Part shown: piece by piece, positions 1 to 8,302 of the stretch
Layout of the letters: every line of letters starts with the position of its first letter
Numbering within the stretch: the stretch's first letter is position 1
NCBI GenBank assembly: GCA_000620945.1
Contig: KK211198.1
Span: forward strand, 606,120-670,119
Origin: [Clostridium] viride DSM 6836
GTDB lineage: Bacteria > Bacillota > Clostridia > Oscillospirales > Oscillospiraceae
Direction of reading: 5' to 3'
DNA length: 64,000 bases
Translations under genes and position numbers: made by a program
Notes under the pieces: generated by a model
The model's input: the letters and a program-made list of their open reading frames with translations, nothing else
Databases searched by the model: none
Told to the model about the DNA's origin: nothing

Positions 1-492
1 CGAGTATTAGATCCTTACCTCGTAGTTCTAAATGCCCTGCCCAAAACCGCACTGGGCCCGGTTTTCATTGTTTGGATTGGTGCGGGGCCCGCTTCGATTA
101 TTGCCATGACCCTGGCCATTTCGATCATTGTAACGATTCTTGATATGCATAACGGCTTTCTGGATACGGATCCTGAAAAAGTTCGTTTAATGCGTACATT
201 AGGCGCTTCGCGAATGCAAATTTTATGCAAGTTGGTATTGCCGGCAAACTTTACTACCATGATTAACGCATTAAAAGTGAATGTGGGTCTATCTTGGGTT
301 GGTGTAATCATGGGTGAATTCTTGGTGTCCAAGGCAGGCCTTGGTTACCTGATCGTCTATGGTTCTCAAGTCTTTAAGATGGATCTGGTTATGACTACCG
401 TTCTGATTTTGGCGGCGGCGGCAGCACTCATGTACCAGTGTATCCTTTGGTTTGAAAAAGCAATGAAAAAATATATGGGAGTGACGGTATGA
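1..492 (+). CDS. ABC transporter permease, SsuC/TauC type (5' end outside window)
   Basis: Inner-membrane permease of a nitrate/sulfonate/taurine/thiamine-precursor type ABC importer. Reading frame 1 is open from base 1, so the gene begins upstream; the visible C-terminal 163 residues are shown. The cytoplasmic EAA coupling loop is seen as EKVRLMRTLGASRMQ followed by a proline at LVLP, with hydrophobic helices on either side. The stop overlaps the ATG of the next gene (ATGA at 489-492), so the two are translationally coupled. The ATP-binding subunit is not visible and is presumably upstream. The family is clear; the substrate cannot be told. Confidence 0.9.
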   Translation, partial: RVLDPYLVVLNALPKTALGPVFIVWIGAGPASIIAMTLAISIIVTILDMHNGFLDTDPEKVRLMRTLGASRMQILCKLVLPANFTTMINALKVNVGLSWVGVIMGEFLVSKAGLGYLIVYGSQVFKMDLVMTTVLILAAAAALMYQCILWFEKAMKKYMGVTV

Positions 493-1475
493 AGCGATTA
501 TTTGCACTTGTTCTCAGTATCCTGCTACTAGCGACTCTAATGACTGGCTGCGGCAAAAAGGAAGAAATGACTAAGGTCCGGTTAAATGAAGTAACCCATT
601 CCGTATTCTATGCCCCGATGTATGTGGCCCTCAATCTTGGCTTCTTTGATGAGGAAGGCCTGGCGATTGAGTTGACAAACGGCGGGGGTGCTGACAAGGT
701 GATGACCGCCGTGTTGGCTGGGCAGGCTGAAATCGGGCTAGCTGGTCCCGAGGCTTGCATCTATGTATTGAATGAGGGACGAGAGAACTACCCCGTGGTA
801 TTTGCTCAACTGACCAAGCGCGACGGTTCTTTCCTGGTTGGCCGCACGGACGGTGCCTTTGACTGGCAAAACGTAAAAGGAAAAACCATTATTGGTGGCC
901 GCAAGGGCGGCGTTCCCGAAATGACCCTTGAGTATGTCATGCGTCAAAACGGCATCGTTCCAAATCAAGATGCTCTGGTGGATACCTCGGTACAGTTTAA
1001 CATGATGGCCGGCGCTTTTGTCGGTGGCAACGGGGATTACGTAGCCCTGTTCGAACCCACTGCCACTCAAGTAGAGCTGGAAGGCAAAGGGTATGTACTT
1101 ACCTCCATTGGTCAAGAAAGCGGAGAAATTCCGTATACCGCCTTCTTTGCTTCCCAAAGTTATATAAAACAGAATCCTGACGTGGTGCAAAGCTTTGCAA
1201 ACGCGGTGGCGAAAGGTCAAACATGGGTTCAGGAACACACGGCACAAGAAATTGCAGAAGCCATTGCCGATCAGTTCCCGGACACCAAGCTTGAGGTATT
1301 AACCCTTGTTGCCCAGCGATACAAGGATATCAATGCATGGAATGAAACGCCGGTTATGAAACAGGAATCCTTGGATCGCCTGCAAACGGTGATGGAGACA
1401 GCCGGTGAGCTGGATCAGCGAGTTGACTTTAATAAGCTGGTCGACAACAGCTTTGCCGAAAAGGCCGCTAAGTAA
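489..1475 (+). CDS. ABC transporter substrate-binding lipoprotein, NMT1/SsuA-like
   Basis: Extracellular solute receptor, 328 residues, anchored as a lipoprotein. A type II signal peptide ends in LMTGC (cysteine about residue 21). The mature part has the NMT1/THI5-like pattern: VFYAPMYVALNLGFFDEEG near the start, then GGADKVMTAVLAGQAEIGLAG, typical of binding proteins for sulfonates, taurine, aminopyrimidines or similar small organics. The gene overlaps the permease by 4 bases and is the last gene of that operon. Ligand assignment would be a guess. Confidence 0.9.
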   Translation: MKRLFALVLSILLLATLMTGCGKKEEMTKVRLNEVTHSVFYAPMYVALNLGFFDEEGLAIELTNGGGADKVMTAVLAGQAEIGLAGPEACIYVLNEGRENYPVVFAQLTKRDGSFLVGRTDGAFDWQNVKGKTIIGGRKGGVPEMTLEYVMRQNGIVPNQDALVDTSVQFNMMAGAFVGGNGDYVALFEPTATQVELEGKGYVLTSIGQESGEIPYTAFFASQSYIKQNPDVVQSFANAVAKGQTWVQEHTAQEIAEAIADQFPDTKLEVLTLVAQRYKDINAWNETPVMKQESLDRLQTVMETAGELDQRVDFNKLVDNSFAEKAAK

Positions 1476-1483
1476 TCTAGCAT

Positions 1484-1537
1484 CTTATCCACCTCCTTTG
1501 ATGCTGCCACATGCAGAAAGCAAGGGAGGTGGATAAG
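1484..1537 (+). promoter_or_regulatory. 17-bp hairpin that buries a strong Shine-Dalgarno
   Basis: CTTATCCACCTCCTTTG (1484-1500) pairs with CAAGGGAGGTGGATAAG (1521-1537) with a single G-T wobble. The 20-nt loop contains a small CTGC/GCAG stem. No T run follows, so it is a poor terminator. The 3' arm carries GGAGGTGG directly ahead of a GTG at 1537 that is in frame with the coat gene, so the fold could mask an upstream translation start or end the ABC operon transcript. Confidence 0.6.
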
Positions 1538-1578
1538 TGTCCTTCTTTGTGAACATACTACATTCTGAGGTGATTAGA

Positions 1579-2028
1579 ATGCAATTAACTCAGAAGGAAA
1601 CTAGCCTACTCAAGGATCTAAAAGAACAGGAAAAGCTCTGCGTGGAAAAGTATACAAAGTATGCTGCCAGTGCCAATGACGCGCAACTTAAGAAACTATT
1701 TACGCAGGTTGCACAGGTCGAGCAGCAACATTATGACACACTTACGCAGATGGAACAGGGCAATGTACCTCAGCCCGGTGGTGGTTCACAAAGTCAAGCA
1801 AGTTTTTCCACTCTCTATGCAGCGGATACTTCGGAGAAACAAGCTGACCGCTACCTTTGCTCGGATGCGCTCTCTGCAGAAAAGCACGTATCGCATCTGT
1901 ACGACACCTGTATCTTCGAATTCAAAGATGAGAAGCTTCGCAACATTCTAAACCATATTCAGAAGGAAGAGCAGAACCACGGCAAGATGATTTATGACTA
2001 TATGTCCGTAAACGGAATGTACTCATAA
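1579..2028 (+). CDS. CotF-family spore coat protein
   Basis: About 149 residues, helical and ferritin-like, resembling the CotF spore coat family. Two related helical halves are seen, TQKETSLLKDLKEQEKLCVEKY and SDALSAEKHVSHLYDTCIFEF, each with the Leu/Glu/Lys spacing of CotF helices, and the end is rich in His/Glu (KEEQNHGKMIYDYM). ATG 1579 is preferred because GAGGTGAT lies 4-5 bases upstream; an in-frame GTG at 1537 with GGAGGT gives a 14-residue longer form. A coat-like protein implies the host makes spores. It is a single gene closed by a terminator at 2051. Confidence 0.75.
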   Translation: MQLTQKETSLLKDLKEQEKLCVEKYTKYAASANDAQLKKLFTQVAQVEQQHYDTLTQMEQGNVPQPGGGSQSQASFSTLYAADTSEKQADRYLCSDALSAEKHVSHLYDTCIFEFKDEKLRNILNHIQKEEQNHGKMIYDYMSVNGMYS

Positions 2029-2050
2029 TGATCATTTTAACGTAATGGGT

Positions 2051-2087
2051 CTGGAGCCGCTAAGCTAGCAGCTCCAGATTTTCTTTT
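2051..2087 (+). terminator. Rho-independent terminator after coat gene
   Basis: CTGGAGC (2051-2057) pairs with GCTCCAG (2071-2077), followed by ATTTTCTTTT. Confidence 0.75.
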
Positions 2088-2474
2088 GCCATTTAGCAGC
2101 CGTCGTTCCCCTTAACAAGAGCAACTCAATTCTCCTGGATATAAACCGAGGTGCAACCATTGGAAAGATCTGCAAGCCGTCCTCACTTGCACGGAAATCA
2201 ACAGTTCCGACGCATAAAACACCTCAAGCATCATGGTCCCATCTCCCTGTTTGGAGTTTGGTTTGAAGACGAGATACAGGTTGCACTTTTCTATGCCATA
2301 CTAAGCAAAATCGCGAGACACTTTTTCATGCCATCATCCCTTCTATTCGTTCGTAATTTTATATGATATCTGACATGTCCGTATTTGTCCGCACCGGTCG
2401 TAGCCTGAATGAATAGATTTCGTAGATTGTAAAATAATACTGATTACAGCCAGACCGACAAACTTAATCTTGAA
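2088..2474. other. Non-coding gap 2088-2474
   Basis: I see no convincing gene here. A 71-codon + strand reading frame (2151-2366) lacks a ribosome site and has no recognisable pattern. The right end presumably holds the promoter of the flavin-barrel gene. Confidence 0.5.
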
Positions 2475-2489
2475 ATGGGGATGTCAATT

Positions 2490-2891
2490 GTGAAAGAATT
2501 GATCGAATTTTTATCAAAAAACAAATTTGGTAGCTTAGCCACTTGCATGGAGCATCAGCCCGATAATCGCCCGATGGAGTGTGCCTTTGTCTCTGAGAAA
2601 GGGCTGTTCTTCTATACGAAACAGGGGGAAGATCTGGCCGAACAGATCAGCAAAAACCCAAATGTTTGCTTTACTGCAACGGATCCAAACTACAACTATA
2701 TTAAAATTAAGGGTTCTGTCGTTGTCAGTGACGACGAAGAGGATCAAGTTTCTATTCTAAACAATAGTAGCTTTGCAAAACAAGTATTCAAGGAGAAGGA
2801 TCGTTCCTCCATGATCGTATTTTATTTGCCGCATGGCAAGGGCATGATGCATTCTCATGGAGATAACAAACCTGTATCTTTTGAATTCTAA
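2490..2891 (+). CDS. Pyridoxamine 5'-phosphate oxidase-like (FMN split-barrel) protein
   Basis: Small FMN-binding split-barrel protein of about 133 residues. It has the typical opening EFLSKNKFGSLATC, then MECAFVSEKGLFFYT and the central NPNVCFTATDPNYNYIKIKG strand pair. GTG 2490 is preferred because GGGGA lies about 9 bases upstream and family members start near EFL; in-frame ATGs at 2475 and 2481 are alternatives. Such stand-alone proteins are flavin- or haem-handling reductases of unknown substrate. The histidine-rich end (MMHSHGDN) is unusual. It is a single gene with its own terminator. Confidence 0.8.
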   Translation: MKELIEFLSKNKFGSLATCMEHQPDNRPMECAFVSEKGLFFYTKQGEDLAEQISKNPNVCFTATDPNYNYIKIKGSVVVSDDEEDQVSILNNSSFAKQVFKEKDRSSMIVFYLPHGKGMMHSHGDNKPVSFEF

Positions 2892-2913
2892 TCTATCCAT
2901 CCTGCTACGATAA

Positions 2914-2953
2914 AACAGGACTATTGGAGTCAATCCAGTAGTCCTGTTATTTC
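2914..2953 (+). terminator. Rho-independent terminator
   Basis: AACAGGACTA (2914-2923) pairs with TAGTCCTGTT (2939-2948), followed by ATTTCT. Confidence 0.75.
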
Positions 2954-3384
2954 TGTTGGTTTAATCTCAGATTCTTAGCTAACTATCTCTAGTTACCTCT
3001 TCCTTAGAACGAAATTCTTTTTGCCTTCTTATTCTTTCTAGCACCGATGCAAAGTACAATATGGGGTAATCAACGTCTGTTTTAAACTAAAAATCTTACA
3101 ACTTGTCAACTATTACCGGTGACTTATACAGATTATCTTGTCCTTCCTATTCTTATCGATTCAATAGAAAATCGGATTGTCTCTTCTACATTCAGGTCTC
3201 TTATAATTTTCATGCATTAAGAGTAACTTTCAAACAGATTGACAATAAATTTTATATATTGACAATTTCTTTTCTAAAATGTATATTAACTATCATTCTT
3301 ATTTTACTAATCGACTGCAATGAACAACTTTCATAATATTTAGTCTTTGCTATCCTATCGTTTTTTTGATTGGAGAGAATTTGC
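2954..3384. other. Upstream region of the PAS regulator, AT-rich
   Basis: No gene is supported. A 77-codon frame at 3103-3336 has no ribosome site and overlaps the promoter at 3259-3287, so I treat it as chance. Confidence 0.5.
3259..3287 (+). promoter_or_regulatory. Sigma-A type promoter for the PAS regulator
   Basis: TTGACA (3259-3264), 17-base spacer, TATATT (3282-3287). This gives an untranslated leader of about 90 bases before ATG 3385. A second TTGACA at 3239-3244 has no matching -10 box. Confidence 0.65.
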
Positions 3385-4068
3385 ATGCATCTTCCTATCG
3401 ATAACTGCATGGTGAAAAAGGAAAGTTATATTACTATTTTTTCTGAGCTGGATGAGCGGTTTAAGATCATAGAATATTTGCTGAACAATAGAATCGGGAA
3501 CCTATCCATTGGAACAATAAAAGTGATCGCGGAACATACTGGCTTAACGGCCAGTCGAGTGAACTCTTTCTTGAAGTTGTTGGAAGAAAAAGACATCATC
3601 CAAAGGTATCGAACTGGTGTTTTTAAACTGAGCAATAAATTATTATCCTTAGATGCCTTAAAAGAAAGTAACCTTTCCAATTCATCCCTTCTCTCAAACC
3701 CGCATGTTATGGTCTATCGCTGCAACTATGACCAAGAATGGACAATGCAGTTTGTTTCTAATGGCTGCCTTTCCTTAACAGAATATCCTCCTGAATGTTT
3801 TATACAAAATAGTGTTGTGTCCTTTAATCAGATCATTGCTCCTGAATATAAAGATTATATTTGGAGAGAGTGGGATCGTGTGATCGTCATGGGACTACCG
3901 TTCCATTTTGAATATGAAATTATTACGGCAACCGGGCAGCGAAAATGGGTATTGGAACTAGGGCATGCAAACTTCGATGTTCAAAATAGGCTTCAGGCGT
4001 TGGAGGGTATTATTATCGACATCACGAATCGAAAAGATGCAAAGAATCAGATTTCATGGCACAATTAA
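3385..4068 (+). CDS. Winged-helix plus PAS domain regulator
   Basis: A 227-residue cytoplasmic protein. Residues about 10-85 look like a winged helix (IKVIAEHTGLTASRVNSFLKLLEEKDIIQRY), suggesting DNA binding. Residues about 100-220 form a PAS_3-type fold (FVSNGCLSLTEYPPECF ... GQRKWVLELG ... ALEGIIIDITNRKDA), which senses a small ligand or redox state. ATG 3385 is chosen for GGAGAG 7-8 bases upstream; TTG 3370 is a longer in-frame alternative. There is no kinase or GGDEF output domain, so it is probably a one-component regulator. It lies just upstream of the glutamate decarboxylase, a possible target, but that is inference from position. Confidence 0.75.
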   Translation: MHLPIDNCMVKKESYITIFSELDERFKIIEYLLNNRIGNLSIGTIKVIAEHTGLTASRVNSFLKLLEEKDIIQRYRTGVFKLSNKLLSLDALKESNLSNSSLLSNPHVMVYRCNYDQEWTMQFVSNGCLSLTEYPPECFIQNSVVSFNQIIAPEYKDYIWREWDRVIVMGLPFHFEYEIITATGQRKWVLELGHANFDVQNRLQALEGIIIDITNRKDAKNQISWHN

Positions 4069-4098
4069 TGCCAACTTAGTACCACAACTGCAATAAAG

Positions 4099-4140
4099 CC
4101 CCCGAAAACCCTGTATTTTCATGGCTTTCGGGGGTTTATA
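4099..4140 (+). terminator. Rho-independent terminator after PAS regulator
   Basis: CCCCCGAAA (4099-4107) pairs with TTTCGGGGG (4126-4134), followed by TTTATATT. The same shape (CCCCGAAAACC ... GGCTTTCGGGG) recurs at 27304-27337. Confidence 0.8.
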
Positions 4141-4453
4141 TTGCTCCCACTCAATAACGAATGCATATCATTTACTATATATAGCAGATGACAATTAGTA
4201 ATAACGCCAACAGATCATCATTTTAGCGATCATTCACAACCTAGTGATTAAACCTAGAAGAACATGTAAATACTTCTTTTGGTTAAAAGTTCATCAAAGT
4301 GTTCTCACCTCATGGGCTCCTTGGGGAATTCAAATCGCCTAAAACCTTTAAACTGGGAAATAGCCGCTTTTGCTTATCAGACACCAGCGCAAGTCGTGAG
4401 CTAAGGCTGACAGCAATAAAAATGACAACATTTTGGGAAGAAGGATTACGTAG
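4141..4453. repeat. Intergenic region with a degraded copy of a dispersed repeat
   Basis: CCCACTCAAT near 4146, followed after about 20 bases by ACTATATATAG, resembles the repeats at 39391-39420 and 50470-50500, each also just after a hairpin or AT-rich end. No gene is seen. AGAAGGA just before 4454 is the ribosome site of the next gene. Confidence 0.4.
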
Positions 4454-5842
4454 ATGCTTCATGGAAAATCGGATGTAGATTCAAATGTGAGTCAAGCGGC
4501 AATCTTAGCTCTTTATGATAGCTTCGATATCCCAAAAAACAGACTGAGAGATGAGCCAGTTGAAGCTAGTGTGGCGACTCGATTAGTCAAAAACGAACTG
4601 TTGGATGAAGGAAATGCTCGGCTAAACCTAGCCACCTTTTGTTCAACCTTTATGGAAGATGATGCAATTACATTGATGTTTGATACGCTTGAGAAAAATG
4701 CCATTGATAAATCGGAATATCCTAGTACCATTGAGCTAGAAAATCGGTGCGTCAATATGATTGCAAACCTTTGGAATGCGCCTGAAAAAGGGTTCATTGG
4801 TACGTCTACCGTTGGTTCTTCTGAAGCAGGCATGCTTGCAGGTCTTTCCATGAAATTTCATTGGAGAAACCGCGCTGCAACCTTGGGACTCGATTTAGGC
4901 AGACAAAAACCCAATTTGATTATTTCTTCAGGCTATCAAGTTTGTTGGGAAAAGTTTTGCATTTATTGGGATGTGGAGCTTCGTAGCGTTCCAATCAGCT
5001 TAACTCAAATCAATCTTGATGTGGATAAAGCCATACGTTTGATTGATGAGTATACCATAGGTATCGTCGGTATACTTGGTCAAACGTATACCGGAGTTTA
5101 TGACGACATCAAGCAACTAAATGAAGCCCTGGAAGTCTATAATCAAGGAACTGAGCATAAAGTATATATTCATGTGGACGCAGCTTCTGGTGGTCTATTT
5201 GTTCCATTTATACAGCCCAAACTTGAATGGGACTTTCGCTTAAAAAACGTTATTTCCATTAATACTTCGGGGCATAAATATGGCTTAGTGTACCCCGGAA
5301 TTGGATGGATTGTTTGGCGTGGAAAGAAGTATTTGCCAAAAGAACTTATTTTTGAAGTCGGTTATTTGGGCGGTAAAATGCCAACCATGTCGATCAATTT
5401 CTCTCGTTCTGCCAGCCCAATTGTCGCTCAATACTACAATTTTTTGCGATTTGGATATAATGGTTTTTTAAAAATCCACCAGTATACACAAAATGTGGCC
5501 TCTTATGTTAAAAATGAGTTGGTTAACTGTGGTGTATTTGACATAATGAATCAAGACTATGATAGTATACCTGTGGTTTGTTTCAAGCTAAAGGAGCTAG
5601 ATTTTAGTTTTACTCTATATGATGTTTCCAATTTCCTAGAGAGAAGTGGATGGAAAATTCCAGTTTACCAGCTCCCCGATCATCTTAAAAACGTCACTGT
5701 CTCTAGAATCGTATGCCGAAGCGACCTATCGCTGAACTTAGCAGAGCATCTAATCGAGGATATTCTTTTTGCCATACAGGAATTAAACGATAGTAACTTC
5801 TCTTATCCGCACAAAAGGGATTCCAAAGGATTTAAACATTAA
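4454..5842 (+). CDS. gadB: Glutamate decarboxylase
   Basis: PLP-dependent group II decarboxylase converting glutamate to GABA and CO2 with use of a proton; 462 residues against 466 in E. coli GadB. Visible hallmarks are GTSTVGSSEAGMLAGL (phosphate-binding region, about 116-131), HVDAASGG (240-247) and NTSGHKYGL with the Schiff-base lysine at K275. The start has AGAAGGA about 10 bases upstream. It may supply GABA to the fermentation cluster 7 kb downstream, with acid resistance as the alternative role. No glutamate/GABA antiporter gene is adjacent. Confidence 0.92.
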   Translation: MLHGKSDVDSNVSQAAILALYDSFDIPKNRLRDEPVEASVATRLVKNELLDEGNARLNLATFCSTFMEDDAITLMFDTLEKNAIDKSEYPSTIELENRCVNMIANLWNAPEKGFIGTSTVGSSEAGMLAGLSMKFHWRNRAATLGLDLGRQKPNLIISSGYQVCWEKFCIYWDVELRSVPISLTQINLDVDKAIRLIDEYTIGIVGILGQTYTGVYDDIKQLNEALEVYNQGTEHKVYIHVDAASGGLFVPFIQPKLEWDFRLKNVISINTSGHKYGLVYPGIGWIVWRGKKYLPKELIFEVGYLGGKMPTMSINFSRSASPIVAQYYNFLRFGYNGFLKIHQYTQNVASYVKNELVNCGVFDIMNQDYDSIPVVCFKLKELDFSFTLYDVSNFLERSGWKIPVYQLPDHLKNVTVSRIVCRSDLSLNLAEHLIEDILFAIQELNDSNFSYPHKRDSKGFKH

Positions 5843-5940
5843 AATTGCGGCCATTTCACCGACAGGGTAAACCACTCAAGTTTACACCTGTCAAAGGTTC
5901 AATTACCCCTAAAGTTCTTGGAACTTATGATAAAAAGGGG

Positions 5941-5970
5941 TTGACAAATCGAAGTGTCCATGATTATAAT
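5941..5970 (+). promoter_or_regulatory. Promoter of the T-box/trpXYZ transcript
   Basis: TTGACA (5941-5946), 18-base spacer, TATAAT (5965-5970); transcription should start near 5977, just ahead of the T-box leader. Confidence 0.75.
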
Positions 5971-5984
5971 TTGTTTACCAATAT

Positions 5985-6260
5985 AGCATGAAACCGATGA
6001 CGGAGAGAAGTAGCCAGCAAATGCAGACTCCAAGCGAGTCCCGGGTGGTGAGAGCGGGGCAGGAAGCAGCTGGTGAATGGACTTCGGAGGGCGGCTTGAA
6101 CGGAGCGATCCAAGTAGAGGCCGACGGGCACCCACCCGTTATCCACCGGGCACGCATGATGGTGCGTGAAGCGAGGGGGCGTTTGATTACGTCAATTTGG
6201 GTGGTATCGCAGAAGCAGTGCTTTTGTCCCAGTATGGGGACAAAGGCATTTTTTTATGTT
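5985..6260 (+). promoter_or_regulatory. T-box riboswitch, tryptophan specifier
   Basis: A tRNA-sensing leader that allows readthrough when the cognate tRNA is uncharged. Stem I starts at ACCGATGACGGAGAGAAGTAG. The specifier loop reads GGTGAATGGACTTC, placing TGG (Trp) at 6078-6080. The T-box sequence AATTTGGGTGGTATCGCAG lies at 6194-6212. A terminator follows: TTTGTCCC pairing with GGGGACAAA (6223-6244), then GGCATTTTTTTA. The arrangement and the downstream TrpXYZ-type genes agree with control by tRNA-Trp. The residue after TGG in the T-box is T, which would pair with A73 rather than the usual G73 of bacterial tRNA-Trp. Confidence 0.88.
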
Positions 6261-6322
6261 CAAATCTCCGGCGAAGGTTTGATCCATCTGCCGCCTAAAT
6301 CTATTATTTGGAGGAAATTCCT

Positions 6323-7330
6323 ATGAAAAAACTGGTTTCTCTTGCGCTTGCCCTGCTCATGTTTGTCTCGCTATCCGCCTGTGGCTCAAAAGACTCCACA
6401 GCAGATTCTTCGACTGCGCCAACCGATGCCAAGGTACTAAAGGTCGGCATTCTCCAGTATGCTCCTCACCCTTCTCTTGACAATTGCTATAAGGGCATTG
6501 TAGAGGGACTCGCCGATGCCGGTTATGTGGACGGCAAGAACATCAAAATTGACTTTCAGAACGGAAATGGCGAGAAAGATACCAACAACCTCATTGCTAG
6601 CAACTTTGTGACTGCAAAATACGATCTCATTATTGCCATTGCTACACCTTCCGCCATGAGCGCCTATGCCGCAGCCAAGGAAGCCGGTATCCCCGTGGTG
6701 TTTAGCGCCGTATCCGATCCGGTTAGCGCAGGTCTTGCACAGTCGCTAGAAAGCCCCAATACCGGTGCTACCGGTACCAGTGACAGCCTGAATCTGGAAG
6801 GCCAGATGAAAATGATTCGTGCCTTCCTTCCCACTGCCGACACCATCGGTATTCTGTATACCACCAGCGAACCTAACTCGATGACACACCTGAAAAACTT
6901 CGAAGCTTTGGCCTCGACCTATGGTTTTAAAATTGAATCGGTGGGAATCACCGATGCATCCGAGGTATCCTCGGGTGCCGCTACCTTGGTGGCAAAGGGT
7001 GTGGACTGCGTCAATAACTTTACCGACAACAACGTGGTGAATAACCTGAGTGTTCTGCTAAACGCCACCAACGCTGCTGGAATCCCTGTCTTTGGATCTG
7101 AAGAGGAGCAAGTGAAAAAGGGCTGCGTCGCTTCCGAGACTCTGGATTATGTGGCCCTTGGCAAGACCACTGGTGGCATTGCGGCAAAGATTCTGGGCGG
7201 CGAAGATGTAAACTCCACTCCTGTAAATGTGGTTTCCAATTCTAAGCCGGTTTATTCCGCAGCCAATTGCGCCAAATTTGGCATTGCACTTCCCCAAGCC
7301 TACGCAAATGCCACCAATCTGGGCGAGTAA
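6323..7330 (+). CDS. trpX: TrpX-like ABC transporter substrate-binding lipoprotein
   Basis: Lipoprotein receptor of the COG2984 family, about 335 residues, with signal peptide ending LSACG. The fold is a periplasmic-binding-protein-like repeat: VGILQYAPHPSLDNCYKGI at the start, IIAIATPSAMSAYAAAK and VVFSAVSDPVSAGLAQSLE in the middle. ATG 6323 is chosen over the upstream in-frame ATG 6308 because GGAGGAAA lies at 6310-6317. It is the first gene of a three-gene ABC operon under a Trp T-box, so tryptophan or a precursor is the likely ligand; this rests on the leader and the family, not on binding residues. Confidence 0.88.
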   Translation: MKKLVSLALALLMFVSLSACGSKDSTADSSTAPTDAKVLKVGILQYAPHPSLDNCYKGIVEGLADAGYVDGKNIKIDFQNGNGEKDTNNLIASNFVTAKYDLIIAIATPSAMSAYAAAKEAGIPVVFSAVSDPVSAGLAQSLESPNTGATGTSDSLNLEGQMKMIRAFLPTADTIGILYTTSEPNSMTHLKNFEALASTYGFKIESVGITDASEVSSGAATLVAKGVDCVNNFTDNNVVNNLSVLLNATNAAGIPVFGSEEEQVKKGCVASETLDYVALGKTTGGIAAKILGGEDVNSTPVNVVSNSKPVYSAANCAKFGIALPQAYANATNLGE

Positions 7331-7336
7331 GCTTAA

Positions 7337-7373
7337 GGTTGTGTGACGGGCAAACCCGTCACACAACCGTTTT
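7337..7373 (+). terminator. Intercistronic hairpin between trpX and trpY
   Basis: A perfect 14-bp stem, GGTTGTGTGACGGG (7337-7350) with CCCGTCACACAACC (7355-7368), CAAA loop, then GTTTT. It probably acts as a partial terminator or 3' stabiliser that keeps binding protein above permease level, as is common in ABC operons. Confidence 0.7.
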
Positions 7374-7399
7374 CCCGTCCTCTAAAGGAGTAATCTGCT

Positions 7400-8302
7400 A
7401 TGACCACTTTCCTTGGCCTTGCCGAGACAGTACTAAGAGACGGATTCATCTATGGTCTCATGGCTATGGGTGTTTTTGTGACTTACAAGATCCTAGACTT
7501 TCCCGATTTGTCGGTAGACGGCACCTTCCCCTTGGGCGCCTGTGTGACGGCAGCTCTCATTTGCGCCGGGGTAAATCCATGGCTCGCCTGCTTGGCTGCC
7601 TTGCTTGCGGGTGCACTTGCCGGTTCTGTGACCGGCCTCCTTCATGTTAAGTTTCATATCACCGACCTGCTATCCGGTATTCTGGTTATGACTGCTATGT
7701 GGTCCGTCACCCTCATCATTACCGGAAAATCAGCCATACTGCAATTCTTCAACAAACCGACTATTTTTACCTATGGGCCAATGCAGCATTTGCCTCAGGT
7801 CCTATATCAGCATCGCCATATTCTCGTCTGCCTCCTGCTTGTGGTTCTGGTGAAGCTCCTGCTTGATTGGTTTCTCAGCACCAAGTACGGTCTTTTGTTA
7901 CGGGGTACCGGCGATAACAGTCAATATATCGTCAGCCTAGGTAGAGATCCGGGTACGATAAAAATCTTTGGTCTAGCATTAGGAAACGGTTTGACGGCGC
8001 TAGCAGGTTCGGTTCTCGCGCAGTTGGGTGAAAACGCCGATGTCAATGCGGGCAAGGGCATGGTGGTTTTGGCTCTGGCCTCGGTCATTATCGGCACCTC
8101 GATTTTCCACCGGGTGAGTTTCCTCAAAGCAACGACTATGGCCATCTTGGGTGCGGTGCTCTATAAGGCATGCCTCCAGATTGCTCTTCAGCTAGGACTA
8201 CCTCCCCACTACCTGAAACTACTTATGGCCGTTCTGCTTACGGTGGCTCTGCTATCTCAGCGTTTTTACAAGAAGGGAGGAACGATGAATGCCAGAACAT
8301 AA
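7400..8302 (+). CDS. trpY: TrpY-like ABC transporter permease
   Basis: Polytopic membrane permease of the COG4120 family, 300 residues with about eight hydrophobic segments. Typical features are GLMAMGVFVTYKILDFPDLS and VDGTFPLG near the start and GLALGNGLTALAGSVLAQ in the C-terminal half. GGAG lies upstream of ATG 7400. It overlaps the ATPase gene by 14 bases and forms the channel of the T-box-controlled importer. Confidence 0.88.
   Translation: MTTFLGLAETVLRDGFIYGLMAMGVFVTYKILDFPDLSVDGTFPLGACVTAALICAGVNPWLACLAALLAGALAGSVTGLLHVKFHITDLLSGILVMTAMWSVTLIITGKSAILQFFNKPTIFTYGPMQHLPQVLYQHRHILVCLLLVVLVKLLLDWFLSTKYGLLLRGTGDNSQYIVSLGRDPGTIKIFGLALGNGLTALAGSVLAQLGENADVNAGKGMVVLALASVIIGTSIFHRVSFLKATTMAILGAVLYKACLQIALQLGLPPHYLKLLMAVLLTVALLSQRFYKKGGTMNART

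Noticed and set aside
2151-2366. 71-codon + strand frame between the coat and flavin-barrel genes
   Set aside because: No ribosome site, no recognisable pattern, low-complexity composition typical of chance frames.
3103-3336. 77-codon + strand frame upstream of the PAS regulator
   Set aside because: It overlaps a near-consensus promoter and has no ribosome site.
5964-6326. Several 60-112 codon frames on both strands over the leader of trpXYZ
   Set aside because: They coincide with the T-box RNA, which fully explains the GC-rich structured sequence.
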